A stretch of 36,133 nucleotides of DNA from Candidatus Nanopelagicales bacterium (GCA_025351185.1 JANXWJ010000124.1:1-36133), one strand, 5' to 3'. Positions 16,915 to 26,544 are shown, counted from the first letter of the stretch. The notes: a model not told the origin generated them from the letters alone. Translations and numbers: made by a program.

Positions 16915-18303
16915 CTAGTAGCAGCCGGTGGCGGTGGCCGGGATGACCTCGACGGCGCGGCGCACCTGGAGCTTGGAATAGCGCCGGTCGACCGCGTGCA
17001 CGAGGACCGCGAAGGTCCGCAGGTGACCGTCGCTCCCGCGGGCGTATCCCGCGAGCCCGATGGTGTCGAACAGGGTGCCGGTCTTCGCGAACACTTTACC
17101 GGCGGCGCACGAGGTGGGTCGCGCGGTGAAGCGCGCGTCGAGCGTGCCGCTGTGTCCCGCCACCGGGAGCCAGCTGCGCAAGATGTTGAGGCCGGGCCGC
17201 TGAGGTGATGCGGCGATCGTGAGCAGCTGCACGAGACCGCGGGCCGTCACCCGGTCGTTGCGCGAGACACCGCTTCCGTCGTAGAGCCGCCAGCCGGTCA
17301 CGTCGATGCCCAGCGAGCGCAGCGTCACCGTCTCCGCCGCGCTCGCACCAGCCCACGACCCGCCCCTGCCGAGCGCGATCGCATTGAGACGAAAGAGCAT
17401 CTCGGCGACGTCGTTGTCAGAGACCAGCAGCATCCACTTCAGGGCCGCACCCGAGGTGTTGCCCACGAAGCGGGCCAGCTCGGTCGCTGCGGTCGATGCC
17501 TTGAGACGCCCGGTGTAGACGACGTGCGGCGTGATGTCGGTGCGTGCCTTGAGAAGTGACAGGAGGGCGGCGTTGATCTGGCCGGCGAAGTAGGTGCTGA
17601 CGTCGGCGGCGGTGTCCTTGCCGTTGCGCAGGTCGCGCACCAGCGGGCGCACCGGTGTGACCACCGACGGCACGTAGTCCGCGGGCCAGCCCGAGGCATA
17701 GCTCGGCGCGGGGAAGAGGGAGTCGTCGACCGTGACCGTGAAGCGCACGACGGTGGGGGGTGTCGGCGGCACGGTGGGCACCGGGGGCACGATCGGCGCT
17801 GCGGGCACGGCGGCGAGCAGCGCCTTCGCCGTGGACGCCGCGAGACCCCTGAGCTGGGTGCTCGAGAGCAGCGGGTCGCCGCCGGCCACCAGCACGACCT
17901 CGCGGGAGGTGCGGCCGGTGACGACCCGCGTCGGGAAGCGGGTCGTCGTCCCCAGCACGCTCAGGGTCGTGATGGCGGTGGCGAGCTTGGTCGTCGAGGC
18001 TCCACGCATCGGAGCGCCTGCCCCGGACGACCACAGCGCGGCCCCGGTCGTGGGGTCGGTGACCAGACCGGTGCGATAGCGGCCGAGTGCGGGAGTGTGC
18101 GCGACGCGACCGGGGAGCAGCGTCACGATGCGCGTCTGCGCCAGCGTCGCGACCCGTGACTGCGCTCGCGGCGCCGGGCTCGGTCCGGCGGGCGGTGCGG
18201 TCGTCGCAGCCACCACCGACGCGGGAAGCGCCGCTGCTGCCAGGACGAGACCGGTCACGGTGAGCAGGCGGCGGCCGGCGCGGCGTCGGGTCGCTGGGGG
18301 CAT
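16915..18303 (-). CDS. dacB: D-alanyl-D-alanine carboxypeptidase/endopeptidase (S13, PBP4 type)
   Basis: A 462-residue exported penicillin-binding protein of peptidase family S13 that trims or cleaves peptidoglycan peptides. The N-terminus RRRAGRRLLTVTGLVLAAAA (about 6-25) is a signal peptide or anchor. Catalytic motifs are complete: SxxK as S103-T-T-K106, SxN as S295-D-N297, and KTG at 407-409. A proline-rich stretch (about 168-184, IVPPVPTVPPTPP) lies in the inserted domain typical of the family. ATG 18303 has no Shine-Dalgarno but is preceded at six bases by TACGGT, so it is probably leaderless. It lies between an IclR gene (convergent) and an Lrp gene on the same strand. Confidence 0.9.
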   Translation of the reverse strand: MPPATRRRAGRRLLTVTGLVLAAAALPASVVAATTAPPAGPSPAPRAQSRVATLAQTRIVTLLPGRVAHTPALGRYRTGLVTDPTTGAALWSSGAGAPMRGASTTKLATAITTLSVLGTTTRFPTRVVTGRTSREVVLVAGGDPLLSSTQLRGLAASTAKALLAAVPAAPIVPPVPTVPPTPPTVVRFTVTVDDSLFPAPSYASGWPADYVPSVVTPVRPLVRDLRNGKDTAADVSTYFAGQINAALLSLLKARTDITPHVVYTGRLKASTAATELARFVGNTSGAALKWMLLVSDNDVAEMLFRLNAIALGRGGSWAGASAAETVTLRSLGIDVTGWRLYDGSGVSRNDRVTARGLVQLLTIAASPQRPGLNILRSWLPVAGHSGTLDARFTARPTSCAAGKVFAKTGTLFDTIGLAGYARGSDGHLRTFAVLVHAVDRRYSKLQVRRAVEVIPATATGCY

Positions 18304-18309
18304 GGGAGG

Positions 18310-18315
18310 ACCGTA
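18310..18315 (-). promoter_or_regulatory. Leaderless -10 box for dacB
   Basis: TACGGT on the minus strand lies six bases before ATG 18303, the same hexamer and spacing as for the DUF2516 gene. Confidence 0.55.
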
Positions 18316-18392
18316 CCCACGGAGGGCGTCCGGCGTCGTGGTCCGTCCGGGTCGCGTACGAGGTGTCGCAGCCGGCTCAGTGAGCCGTGTCC

Positions 18393-18881
18393 TCACCGGT
18401 CACTGGTGCGCGCTGCGGAGTTGACGAGGGGCAGCACCCGGTGGCTGACCTGCGTCGCGAGGGCGATGACCGTCGACGTACGTCCGATGCCGTCGGTCGC
18501 GACGACCTGGTCGATGACACGCTGCAGGTCGGCGTTGGACCTCGCGACCACGCGGCAGAGCAGGTCTCCGTTGCCCGTGATGGTGTGCACCTCGAGCACC
18601 TCGGGGATGCTCGCCAGCCGACCGCCGATCGCATCGTGGCCGGACTGCGCGATCTCGAGCGTGACGAAAGCCGTGACCGGGAAGCCGAGAGCACCGGTGT
18701 CGATCTGCGGACCCCAGCCCGTGACGATCCCGCGGCTCGCGAGCTTGTCGAGCCTCGCCTGCACCGTGCCCCGCGCGAGGCGCAGCCGTCGGCTCGCTTC
18801 GAGCACACCGATACGCGGCTCCGCGGCAAACAGGTCGAGGATCGCGGCGTCCACCGGGTCGACCGGAACACCATCGGGCAT
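18393..18881 (-). CDS. Lrp/AsnC-family transcriptional regulator
   Basis: A 162-residue regulator. The N-terminal helix-turn-helix reads VDAAILDLFAAEPRIGVLEA followed by SRRLRLARGTVQARLDKLASRG; the C-terminal RAM (ligand-binding) half has VTAFVTLEIAQSG, EVLEVHTITGNGDLLCRVVA and the LQRVIDQVVATDGI strand-helix. ATG 18881 is chosen because AGGAG lies eight bases upstream, overlapping the alternative GTG at 18890. It is divergent from hpd with a 133-base shared control region, so it is very likely the local regulator of hpd; Lrp-type regulators beside hpd are common in bacteria. No dyad operator is obvious to me there. Confidence 0.92.
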   Translation of the reverse strand: MPDGVPVDPVDAAILDLFAAEPRIGVLEASRRLRLARGTVQARLDKLASRGIVTGWGPQIDTGALGFPVTAFVTLEIAQSGHDAIGGRLASIPEVLEVHTITGNGDLLCRVVARSNADLQRVIDQVVATDGIGRTSTVIALATQVSHRVLPLVNSAARTSDR

Positions 18882-18990
18882 CTCGATCACTCCTATGCGC
18901 GTTCGATGTGCGAAATGACCAGCAAATCTGACGCTACCGCATGTCTAGGCTGCATGTTGCGCCCTGTGTCGTGGACGTCTTGTCAGGTGA

Positions 18991-20199
<1,209 letters not shown>

Positions 20200-20238
20200 C
20201 GAGGTGGGTCGGTGCGGGGACTGGTGGCCCGGGGCTCG

Positions 20239-20244
20239 TAGGGT
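20239..20244 (+). promoter_or_regulatory. Leaderless -10 box for the RDD gene
   Basis: TAGGGT is followed by six bases and ATG 20251; no Shine-Dalgarno. Confidence 0.55.
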
Positions 20245-20250
20245 GCGGGC

Positions 20251-20988
20251 ATGTCGATGGAGTCTGGGTGGTACCCGGACCCGTTCTCCTCGGGCGGCTA
20301 CATCCGCTGGTGGGACGGGGAGCGCTGGGGTGCTTCCACGTCGGTGAGCACCACGGCGCCCGTGACCGACCAGCCCGGTGTGCCGCTGCTGCTCCCGCCT
20401 CCACCGTCGGCCGGCGTGTTGCCGGCGCCGCAACAAGGTGGGAGGCCGGGGCGCGGTGAGCCACCGATCCCGCTCGCGTCGTGGCCGCAGCGCGCCGTCG
20501 CGAGGCTCATCGACGCGCTCATCGAAGGAGTGCTCGGCACGCCCTTCGTGCTGTGGCTCGTGTGGCCCGCCTACACCACGCTGCGCGATTCCACGCCGGA
20601 CGGCGCGATGCCGTCGACGGCCGCGATCACGGAGTTCACCAACGCCATCACCGCAGTCTCCCTCGCGGCCACCGCGATCACGTTGGTCGTGGGATTCATC
20701 TACCAGGTGCCGCAGAACGTCCGATGGGGACGCACCGTCGGGAAGCGCATCGTCGGTCTGCGCATCCGTCCGCTCGCCGAGGACGGGCCGCTCAGCTGGC
20801 CGCAGGCGACGGTGCGCTGGGCGACGTACGCCATCGGATCGGCCCTGACCCAGGGGATCTTCGGCATCATCGACTACCTGTGGCCGCTGTGGGACAAGCC
20901 GTGGCGCCAAGCGCTGCACGACAAGGCAGCGCGCACCATCGTGGTGCCGCACCCACGTCGACGTGACGTGCTGCCGTACTCCTCCTGA
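20251..20988 (+). CDS. DUF2510 and RDD domain membrane protein
   Basis: A 245-residue membrane protein. Residues 5-28 (SGWYPDPFSSGG, then YIRWWDGERWG) form a DUF2510 module, a short Trp-rich domain common at actinobacterial N-termini. After a proline-rich linker, the RDD domain starts with QRAVARLIDALIEGVLGTPF, has a first helix pair around 88-105 and 125-150, then RWGRTVGKRIVGLRIRPL with the conserved GKRxxGLR, and ends with helices before the KPWRQALHDKAARTIVV tail. Function unknown; RDD proteins are often proposed transporters. ATG 20251 sits six bases after TAGGGT. Confidence 0.88.
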   Translation: MSMESGWYPDPFSSGGYIRWWDGERWGASTSVSTTAPVTDQPGVPLLLPPPPSAGVLPAPQQGGRPGRGEPPIPLASWPQRAVARLIDALIEGVLGTPFVLWLVWPAYTTLRDSTPDGAMPSTAAITEFTNAITAVSLAATAITLVVGFIYQVPQNVRWGRTVGKRIVGLRIRPLAEDGPLSWPQATVRWATYAIGSALTQGIFGIIDYLWPLWDKPWRQALHDKAARTIVVPHPRRRDVLPYSS

Positions 20989-21090
20989 GCCGTCGGTGAC
21001 GGGGCTGGCCGAGCGACAGCGCGCAACGCTGCTCAACACGATGGCCAGACACCGAGCGAGCCGACGGCTGCGCGTGGCATCGTGCGCGAC

Positions 21091-22500
21091 ATGACGAGCA
21101 CCCCGTGGCTGCCGGGCACTCCCGGAACGACCTCTGATGGTCGACTGCGGACGGCGTTTCCCGCCGACTTCCTGTGGGGCACGGCCACCGCGTCCTACCA
21201 GATCGAGGGCTCGGCCGACGCCGACGGCAAGGGCCTGTCTATCTGGGACACGTTCAGCCACGAGCCCGGTCGGATCGCCGGCGGCGACACCGGTGACATC
21301 GCCTGCGACCACTACGTACGCATGCCTGAGGACGTCGCGCTCATGGCCGACCTCGGGGTGAGCTCCTATCGCTTCTCGGTGTCGTGGCCGCGCATCCAGC
21401 CGACCGGCACCGGCGCGGCTGAGGCGCGCGGGCTGGACTTCTACTCACGCCTGGTCGACCAGCTGCTCGCAGCCGGCATCGCGCCAGCGCTCACGCTTTA
21501 TCACTGGGACCTGCCGCAAGCGCTCGAGGACCAGGGAGGCTGGCTCGACCGCGACACGGCGTATCGCTTCGCCGGCTATGCCGGGCTCGTGGCCGAGCAT
21601 CTCGGTGACCGCGTGCACACCTGGATCACGATCAACGAAGCGGTGGTGGTGAGCACCTTCGGCTATGCACTCGGCACGCACGCTCCGGGCAAGGTGCTGC
21701 TGTTCGACTCGTTCCCGGCGACCCACCACGTGCTCCTCGGTCACGGACTCGCGGTGCAGGCGGTGCGTGACGTGATTCCTGGTGCGCGCGTGGGGATCAC
21801 GCACAATCTCTCTCCGGTGCACCCGGAGTCGGACTCACCGCAGGACGCGCGTGCAGCGGCCTCGCTCGATGCGGTGCAGAACGGGACCTACATGGACCCC
21901 TGCCTGCTCGGGCGCTATCCCTCGCTCGACATCCTGGGCATCCCGGTCGACCGGTCGTGCGTGCTCGAGGGCGACCTCGCGATCATCAGCACCCCGCTCG
22001 ATGTGCTGGGCATCAACTACTACAACCCGACCGTGGTCAAGGCGCCGGGTGAGGGCAACCCGTTCCCGTTCGAGATCACGGCGATGCCGGGCTACGCGCA
22101 GACCGCGATGGGCTGGTCGATCGTGCCGGACGGGCTGCGCGACCTGCTCGTCGGCGTCAAGGAGCAGTATGGCGAGGCCCTGCCACCGGTCATGATCACG
22201 GAGAACGGTGCGGCCTTCGACGATGTGCTCGTCGAAGCGACCGGCGACGGCGACGTGCCGCACGTCGACGACCCGCAGCGCGTCGACTACCTCCGGTCGC
22301 ACATCGGCGCGGTCGGCGATGCGATCGATGCGGGTGTCGACGTGCGCGGCTACGACGTGTGGTCGTTCCTCGACAACTTCGAGTGGGCCGAGGGCTATGC
22401 CAAGAGGTTCGGTCTCGTCTACTGCGACTACCCGACTCAGCGACGCATCCCCAAGCTGTCCTACTCGTGGTTTCGCGCGTTCCTCGAGGGCACCTCGTGA
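21091..22500 (+). CDS. Glycoside hydrolase family 1 beta-glucosidase
   Basis: Hydrolyses beta-glucosides such as cellobiose; 469 residues, no signal peptide, so it acts in the cytosol on imported sugar. The start AFPADFLWGTATASYQIEG is the GH1 N-terminal signature. The acid/base glutamate is E183 in WITINEAVVV; most family members have NEP here, so proline is replaced by alanine. The nucleophile is E371 in MITENG. The end DVRGYDVWSFLDNFEWAEGY and KRFGLVYCDY is also standard. ATG 21091 is preceded at seven bases by CATCGT, a possible variant -10. Its TGA overlaps the following transporter GTG by four bases, coupling uptake and hydrolysis. Confidence 0.95.
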   Translation: MTSTPWLPGTPGTTSDGRLRTAFPADFLWGTATASYQIEGSADADGKGLSIWDTFSHEPGRIAGGDTGDIACDHYVRMPEDVALMADLGVSSYRFSVSWPRIQPTGTGAAEARGLDFYSRLVDQLLAAGIAPALTLYHWDLPQALEDQGGWLDRDTAYRFAGYAGLVAEHLGDRVHTWITINEAVVVSTFGYALGTHAPGKVLLFDSFPATHHVLLGHGLAVQAVRDVIPGARVGITHNLSPVHPESDSPQDARAAASLDAVQNGTYMDPCLLGRYPSLDILGIPVDRSCVLEGDLAIISTPLDVLGINYYNPTVVKAPGEGNPFPFEITAMPGYAQTAMGWSIVPDGLRDLLVGVKEQYGEALPPVMITENGAAFDDVLVEATGDGDVPHVDDPQRVDYLRSHIGAVGDAIDAGVDVRGYDVWSFLDNFEWAEGYAKRFGLVYCDYPTQRRIPKLSYSWFRAFLEGTS

Positions 22501-23753
22501 GCGCCTACGCCGAAGGTGCGGCGTCGAGTGCTCTCGCCGAGCCGACGAGCGACGTACGCCGTGGCTACATCGCGGCCATCGTGTTCGCCAACCTCGGCAT
22601 CATGCTCGCGTTCTACGCTCCCATCACCAGTCTGCTTCCCCGTCTGGCAGAACAGGTATCGCCGGACAGCAAAGAGGCGGCGCTCGGCTGGATCACCGGC
22701 GTCGGGGCTCTCATGTCGGTCGTCGGCAACCCTCTTGCGGGTGCACTGTCGGACCGCACCACGTCGCGCCTCGGTCGCCGCAAGCCGTGGGTGCTGTACG
22801 GCGCGATGCTGGGCGCGCTCGGCCTCGTCGCGCTCTCGGTCCAGTCGACGGTGCTCGGTCTCGCCGTGGTGTGGGGCTTCTGCCAGCTGACCATCAACGC
22901 TGCCTACGCCGGTGTCACCGCGACCATCCCCGACCAGGTGCCGGTCCGGCAGCGCGGACTCGTGTCCGGGTGGGTCGGTCTAGCGCAGACGGTCGGGATC
23001 GTGCTCGGGGTAGCGCTGGTGTCGATCGTCGTGCGCCCGCTCGTTCCAGGGATCATCCTGGTGGCGATACTGCTGGTCCTCCTGGTGCTGCCGTTCGTGC
23101 TGCGCGTGCGCGACCCGCAGCTCGCCGACCACAAGAAGGATCCGTTCGACCTCGTGGTGTTCGTGAAGGGGTTCTGGGTCAGCCCGCGGCTCTATCCCGA
23201 CTTCGCGTGGGCCTGGATCACGCGCTTCCTCATGCAGCTGGGCAACGCGCTCGCGACGCTCTACCTGCTCTTCTTCCTGCAGGACGCCGTGAAGTTCGAC
23301 GATCCCGCAGGCGGCCAGACGGTGCTCGTCGCGCTCTATGCGCTCGGCACGGTCATCACGGCCGTGGTCGCAGGCCGGATCAGCGACCGGTCGGGGCGGC
23401 GCAAGATCTACGTCATCTGGTCGACGGTCGTGATGGCGTTCTCGGCCGTCATCCTGGCGCTGTTCCCGGTGTTCAGCGCCGCGATGGTGGCGGCGTTCAT
23501 CCTCGGTCTCGGCTACGGCATCTATCTGGCAGTGGATCAGGCGCTGGTGACTCAGGTGCTGCCGCGCGCGGTGGACCGTGGTCGCGACCTCGGAGTCATC
23601 AACATCGCGAACGCTGCACCGCAGGTGCTGGCACCGGTCATCGCCGCGCCGATCGTGACGGGCGCGACCGGCTACACCGGTCTCTACCTGCTCACGGCAG
23701 TGGTGACGCTGCTGTCAGCTGTTCTCGTCACGCGCATCCGGTCGGTCCCCTGA
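22497..23753 (+). CDS. MFS sugar transporter, probably for beta-glucosides
   Basis: A 418-residue, 12-helix transporter. After helix 2 comes GNPLAGALSDRTTSRLGRRKPW, the loop typical of GPH/SUT-like sugar porters, repeated in the second half as AGRISDRSGRRKIYV. Helix 1 is RGYIAAIVFANLGIMLAFYAP. GTG 22497 overlaps the beta-glucosidase stop (GTGA), which strongly suggests import of that enzyme's substrate; this is inference from context. No LacI-type regulator is adjacent. The 3' end overlaps the convergent unknown gene by 26 bases. Confidence 0.88.
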   Translation: MSAYAEGAASSALAEPTSDVRRGYIAAIVFANLGIMLAFYAPITSLLPRLAEQVSPDSKEAALGWITGVGALMSVVGNPLAGALSDRTTSRLGRRKPWVLYGAMLGALGLVALSVQSTVLGLAVVWGFCQLTINAAYAGVTATIPDQVPVRQRGLVSGWVGLAQTVGIVLGVALVSIVVRPLVPGIILVAILLVLLVLPFVLRVRDPQLADHKKDPFDLVVFVKGFWVSPRLYPDFAWAWITRFLMQLGNALATLYLLFFLQDAVKFDDPAGGQTVLVALYALGTVITAVVAGRISDRSGRRKIYVIWSTVVMAFSAVILALFPVFSAAMVAAFILGLGYGIYLAVDQALVTQVLPRAVDRGRDLGVINIANAAPQVLAPVIAAPIVTGATGYTGLYLLTAVVTLLSAVLVTRIRSVP

Positions 23754-24435
23754 CACGTCGGCGGCAGCCGCCACGATGGCGTGATGAGCCAGGGGGGTAG
23801 GCGAACCAGCCGTACTCCTCGCCCTCGGGCGGTTCGGAGAGCGGCCAGAGCTCCTCGGCCCGGTCCGCCGCCGCGACCACCGAGGTGAGGTCGATCGTGG
23901 TCACCGTCTCGGCGATGTCTCGCGCGTCCCAGCGGAGATACACCTCGACCGGGCCGGGAGGCGGGAGCGGCCACAACCAGGCGCTCCAGTGCCACGTGAT
24001 CCCACCGCCCTGGCTGCCTTGCATCTGCAACGTCAGGGCACCGTCACGCGGTCCGGCGTCAGGCAGCCTGGTCCCAGGAGGTGATCCACCGCCCCACTCC
24101 GTGGCTGACTCGGCGCGGCGACGGTCCGGCCAGAGCAGACCGAGCCGCATTTCTGCCGACGATGGTCCTGGGCAGAGGTAGTGGCGGTGGAGGGACTCGA
24201 CGTCCGGGCCAGCCGGGTCGAGGAGGGCGTCGAGCGTGATGACCACACCCCGGGGGTAGGTCTCCGCGAACGTGATCCACACGGCTGTGTGCTTCGTGCG
24301 ACCGACGACCGCACTGACTCCTGCCAGCCCAGGCAGCCAGTGCTGCGGTGCCTGCCCGGGATGGTCGAAGTACAGCTGTCGCTGCGACTGCCCGGGCTCC
24401 GGATCGGGTTCGGGGATCTCGGCGAAGAAGGCCAT
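23728..24435 (-). CDS. Unknown protein downstream of the dienelactone hydrolase
   Basis: A 235-residue soluble protein that I do not recognise. It begins MAFFAEIPEPDPEPG, has no membrane segment, and is rich in Trp and Pro, with segments TKHTAVWITFAETYPRGVVI, then ITWHWSAWLWPLPPPGPVEV and YLRWDARDIAET that look like beta strands. ATG 24435 begins 11 bases after the hydrolase stop, so the two are probably one message. The C-terminus overlaps the convergent MFS gene by 26 bases. The frame has good actinobacterial codon bias, so I think it is real. No function can be offered. Confidence 0.65.
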   Translation of the reverse strand: MAFFAEIPEPDPEPGQSQRQLYFDHPGQAPQHWLPGLAGVSAVVGRTKHTAVWITFAETYPRGVVITLDALLDPAGPDVESLHRHYLCPGPSSAEMRLGLLWPDRRRAESATEWGGGSPPGTRLPDAGPRDGALTLQMQGSQGGGITWHWSAWLWPLPPPGPVEVYLRWDARDIAETVTTIDLTSVVAAADRAEELWPLSEPPEGEEYGWFAYPPGSSRHRGGCRRRVRGPTGCA

Positions 24436-24446
24436 CGGTCTAGGTA

Positions 24447-25181
24447 CTACGAGGACAGGCGTTCGGTGAAGGCGAGGATTCGGGTCCAGGCGTCGTCGCA
24501 GGCGGGCTTCCACTCGGCGAAGGCGCGGTCGAAGAAGGAGTGCGGAGCGTCGTCGTAGACATAGAGCTCGTGGTCGAGACCGCGCTCGGTGAGGCGGGCA
24601 TCGAGAGCCTCGAACTGCGACACGGGAGTCGCGCCGTCGTTGCCGCCGGCGAGCAGCAGCAGGGGCTTGGTGAAGGCCTCCTCCACGTCGGCGATCATCG
24701 AGGGGCGGCCGTAGAAGCCCATCACGCCGGCGAGGTCGAGGTCGCTGGCCGACAGTCGCCAGGAGTGGCTTCCACCGAAGCAGAACCCGAGGGTGAACGT
24801 CGGGCCGGAGTTCAGCGAGCCGACATGTGCTGCGGAGGCAGCGACGTCAGCGGCAACGCCGTCCGGGGTCAGCGTGCCGATCTCGGACTGCCAGTCGAAG
24901 TCGTCTCCGCGCTGGGCGACGCCCTGGGTGCGTCCGAAGTAGTCGAACGCGACGGCGTGGAAGCCGGCCTCGGCGAAGCGGATCGCGAGCTGCTCGTAGT
25001 AGGGGTGCAGTCCGCGGACGTCGGGGAGGATCACGACGTTGCGACCGTTGGGGGTCGCGGGGACGGCTTGGTAGGCGGCGAAGGAGTTGCCGTCGGAGCC
25101 GGTGAGGGTGATCAGCGCATGGCTGGCGACCTCTCCGACGACGGGCGGGCTGGGCGGGCGGCTGTCGTCGTCATGGCACAT
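24447..25181 (-). CDS. Dienelactone hydrolase family protein
   Basis: A 244-residue alpha/beta-hydrolase. The catalytic triad is C134 (in LGFCFGGSHS, the family's GxCxGG nucleophile elbow), D182 (GGNDGATP) and H214 (DAPHSFFD). The strand VVILPDVRGLHPYYEQLAIRF carries the usual oxyanion region. True dienelactone hydrolases act in chlorocatechol degradation, but most members have unknown ester or lactone substrates, and no catechol genes are nearby. ATG 25181 (MCHDDD) lies six bases after TAGACA on the minus strand and lacks a Shine-Dalgarno, so it may be leaderless. It precedes the unknown gene in an apparent operon. Confidence 0.88.
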   Translation of the reverse strand: MCHDDDSRPPSPPVVGEVASHALITLTGSDGNSFAAYQAVPATPNGRNVVILPDVRGLHPYYEQLAIRFAEAGFHAVAFDYFGRTQGVAQRGDDFDWQSEIGTLTPDGVAADVAASAAHVGSLNSGPTFTLGFCFGGSHSWRLSASDLDLAGVMGFYGRPSMIADVEEAFTKPLLLLAGGNDGATPVSQFEALDARLTERGLDHELYVYDDAPHSFFDRAFAEWKPACDDAWTRILAFTERLSS

Positions 25182-25187
25182 GAGTCC

Positions 25188-25193
25188 TGTCTA
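25188..25193 (-). promoter_or_regulatory. Possible leaderless -10 box for the dienelactone hydrolase gene
   Basis: TAGACA on the minus strand, six bases before ATG 25181. Last base differs from TAnnnT. Confidence 0.35.
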
Positions 25194-25301
25194 CCCGACC
25201 TACAACGGTCGCGTCCCCGGGTCAGGCCGTGTGGTCTGCAGAAAGTGGTCCTCCACCGCGCCGGTGGGGAGCGGAACGAGTCGGGTTTGGCGACCGGGTG
25301 C

Positions 25302-25880
25302 TCAGCCAGGGAGGGTGATCTCGGGCTCCGGGTCGGTGGCGAGCCGGGCGTGCAGGTGCTCGTCGTGTCGTTGCCCGTCGCCGTAGACGAAGCTCTGCCG
25401 CGCGGTGCCTTCGTGGAGGTAGCCGGCTCGCAGCGCCAAGCGGCAGGAGGCCTCGTTCTCCACGGCGTGGAACAGCTCGATACGTGCGAGCTCGAGCACG
25501 TCGAACCCGAACCGTGTCGCCAGCACCACCGCCGCGAGGCCGAGCCCACGGCCGCGACCGGCCGGGCTCAACCAGTAGCCGATCTCGCCGGTCGCCATCG
25601 CGTGGTCGAGATGGTGCACCGACACCGCTCCGACGACTCGGCCGTCGTGATCGCGGACCACCCAGGATGCGTGGTCGTCGCCCCAGGCGGCGCGATCGCT
25701 GATCCAGAGCCTGGCGCGGTCGCGCGGGACGATTCCCGGGCGGTGCGCGGCCGGGTTCCACAGCGCAACGTCGGGGTCTGCCAGCGCCGCGTCGACATCC
25801 TCGAGATCCGTGGCGACCGGGATGTCGAGGCGATAGCCGCCGAAGAGCAGCACAACAGGCTCGACGACAGGCGTGGACAC
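25302..25880 (-). CDS. GNAT N-acetyltransferase, RimJ/RimL type
   Basis: A 192-residue acetyl-CoA-dependent acyltransferase. The acetyl-CoA-binding motif A is GYWLSPAGRGRGLGLAAVVL, preceded by SWVVRDHDGRVVGAVSVH and followed by RIELFHAVENEASCRLALRAGYLHEGTARQ, the NxxSxxxxxxxGF-like end of protein N-terminal acetyltransferases. Substrate unknown. I choose GTG 25880 because TACCCT on the minus strand lies exactly six bases upstream; an ATG at 25925 would place the start on the far side of this box. It is divergent from the DUF664 gene with a 43-base gap. Confidence 0.85.
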   Translation of the reverse strand: MSTPVVEPVVLLFGGYRLDIPVATDLEDVDAALADPDVALWNPAAHRPGIVPRDRARLWISDRAAWGDDHASWVVRDHDGRVVGAVSVHHLDHAMATGEIGYWLSPAGRGRGLGLAAVVLATRFGFDVLELARIELFHAVENEASCRLALRAGYLHEGTARQSFVYGDGQRHDEHLHARLATDPEPEITLPG

Positions 25881-25886
25881 GCATCT

Positions 25887-25892
25887 AGGGTA
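25887..25892 (-). promoter_or_regulatory. Leaderless -10 box for the GNAT gene
   Basis: TACCCT on the minus strand, six bases before GTG 25880. It decides the start codon. Confidence 0.55.
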
Positions 25893-25923
25893 GGGCTCGC
25901 CACGGGTCACCGTTGACTCGTCC

Positions 25924-26448
25924 ATGACGAGAGGTCGAGCTGTGATCGATCATCGGAGCGGGCCGTCAGGAATCGGTGACGAGCGCCAGGTCCTGCGCCA
26001 GTTCCTCGACTACCAGCGGGCCACCCTCGCGATGAAGTGTCAGGACCTCACCGACGAGGAGCTCCGTCGCACTGCCGTCCCCACGTCGAACCTGTCCTTG
26101 CTCGGACTCGTGCGCCACCTCGCGGAGGTCGAGCGCGAGTGGTTCCGCCACGTCATCGCGCGTGAGGACGTCACGCTCGTCTGGTCGGACCAGCGCGACG
26201 TCCAGGTCGCCTATGACGCATCGACGTCGTCACGTTCCGAGGCCTTCGGAGCGTGGGAGCGCGAGGTCGATGTGTCACGTCGCATCGAGGCCGCTCTCGA
26301 GTCGTGGGACGTCGTCGTCCCCGTACCGCGATGGGAGGAGGACGCCTGTGTGCGCGTCATCGTGGTGCACGTGCTCACGGAGTACTGCCGCCACAACGGC
26401 CACGCCGACCTCGTCCGCGAAGCGATCGACGGAGTGACTGGCGCCTGA
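25924..26448 (+). CDS. DinB-superfamily (DUF664) protein
   Basis: A 174-residue four-helix protein. Helix 1 contains QVLRQFLDYQRATLAMKCQD; the typical 'LGLVRHLAEVEREWF' helix carries the first metal-ligand histidine, and VIVVHVLTEYCRHNGHADLV near the C-terminus carries the other two (the HxxxYxxHxGHAD pattern). DUF664 belongs with DinB-fold, metal- and often mycothiol-dependent enzymes such as maleylpyruvate isomerase, but most members are uncharacterised. ATG 25924 is the ORF start; GTG 25942 is an alternative. It is divergent from the GNAT gene, and the tyrosine pathway genes lie within 7 kb on both sides. Confidence 0.82.
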   Translation: MTRGRAVIDHRSGPSGIGDERQVLRQFLDYQRATLAMKCQDLTDEELRRTAVPTSNLSLLGLVRHLAEVEREWFRHVIAREDVTLVWSDQRDVQVAYDASTSSRSEAFGAWEREVDVSRRIEAALESWDVVVPVPRWEEDACVRVIVVHVLTEYCRHNGHADLVREAIDGVTGA

Positions 26449-26525
26449 GAGGGTGTGCCCCCATTCGGGCCGCGCAATATCCGGCTATAGCGATCTCCGA
26501 CGCAGGCGCTGGAACCAGCTGGCTG

Positions 26526-26537
26526 TACTCGCGAGTA
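26526..26537. repeat. Perfect 12-base palindrome
   Basis: TACTCGCGAGTA reads the same on both strands, in the gap between the convergent DUF664 and amine oxidase genes; CGCGAGT recurs at 26540-26546 beside the next hairpin. Possibly part of a complex terminator. Confidence 0.5.
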
Positions 26538-26544
26538 GCCGCGA

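Noticed and set aside
20989-21068. Inverted repeat GCCGTCGG/CCGACGGC around the beta-glucosidase promoter
   Set aside because: Arms are 64 bases apart and 8 bp long, which is expected by chance in such GC-rich DNA; no LacI-type operator was seen between them.
24540-25916. 458-codon plus-strand ORF opposite the dienelactone hydrolase and GNAT genes
   Set aside because: Antisense shadow; both minus-strand genes have complete catalytic motifs.
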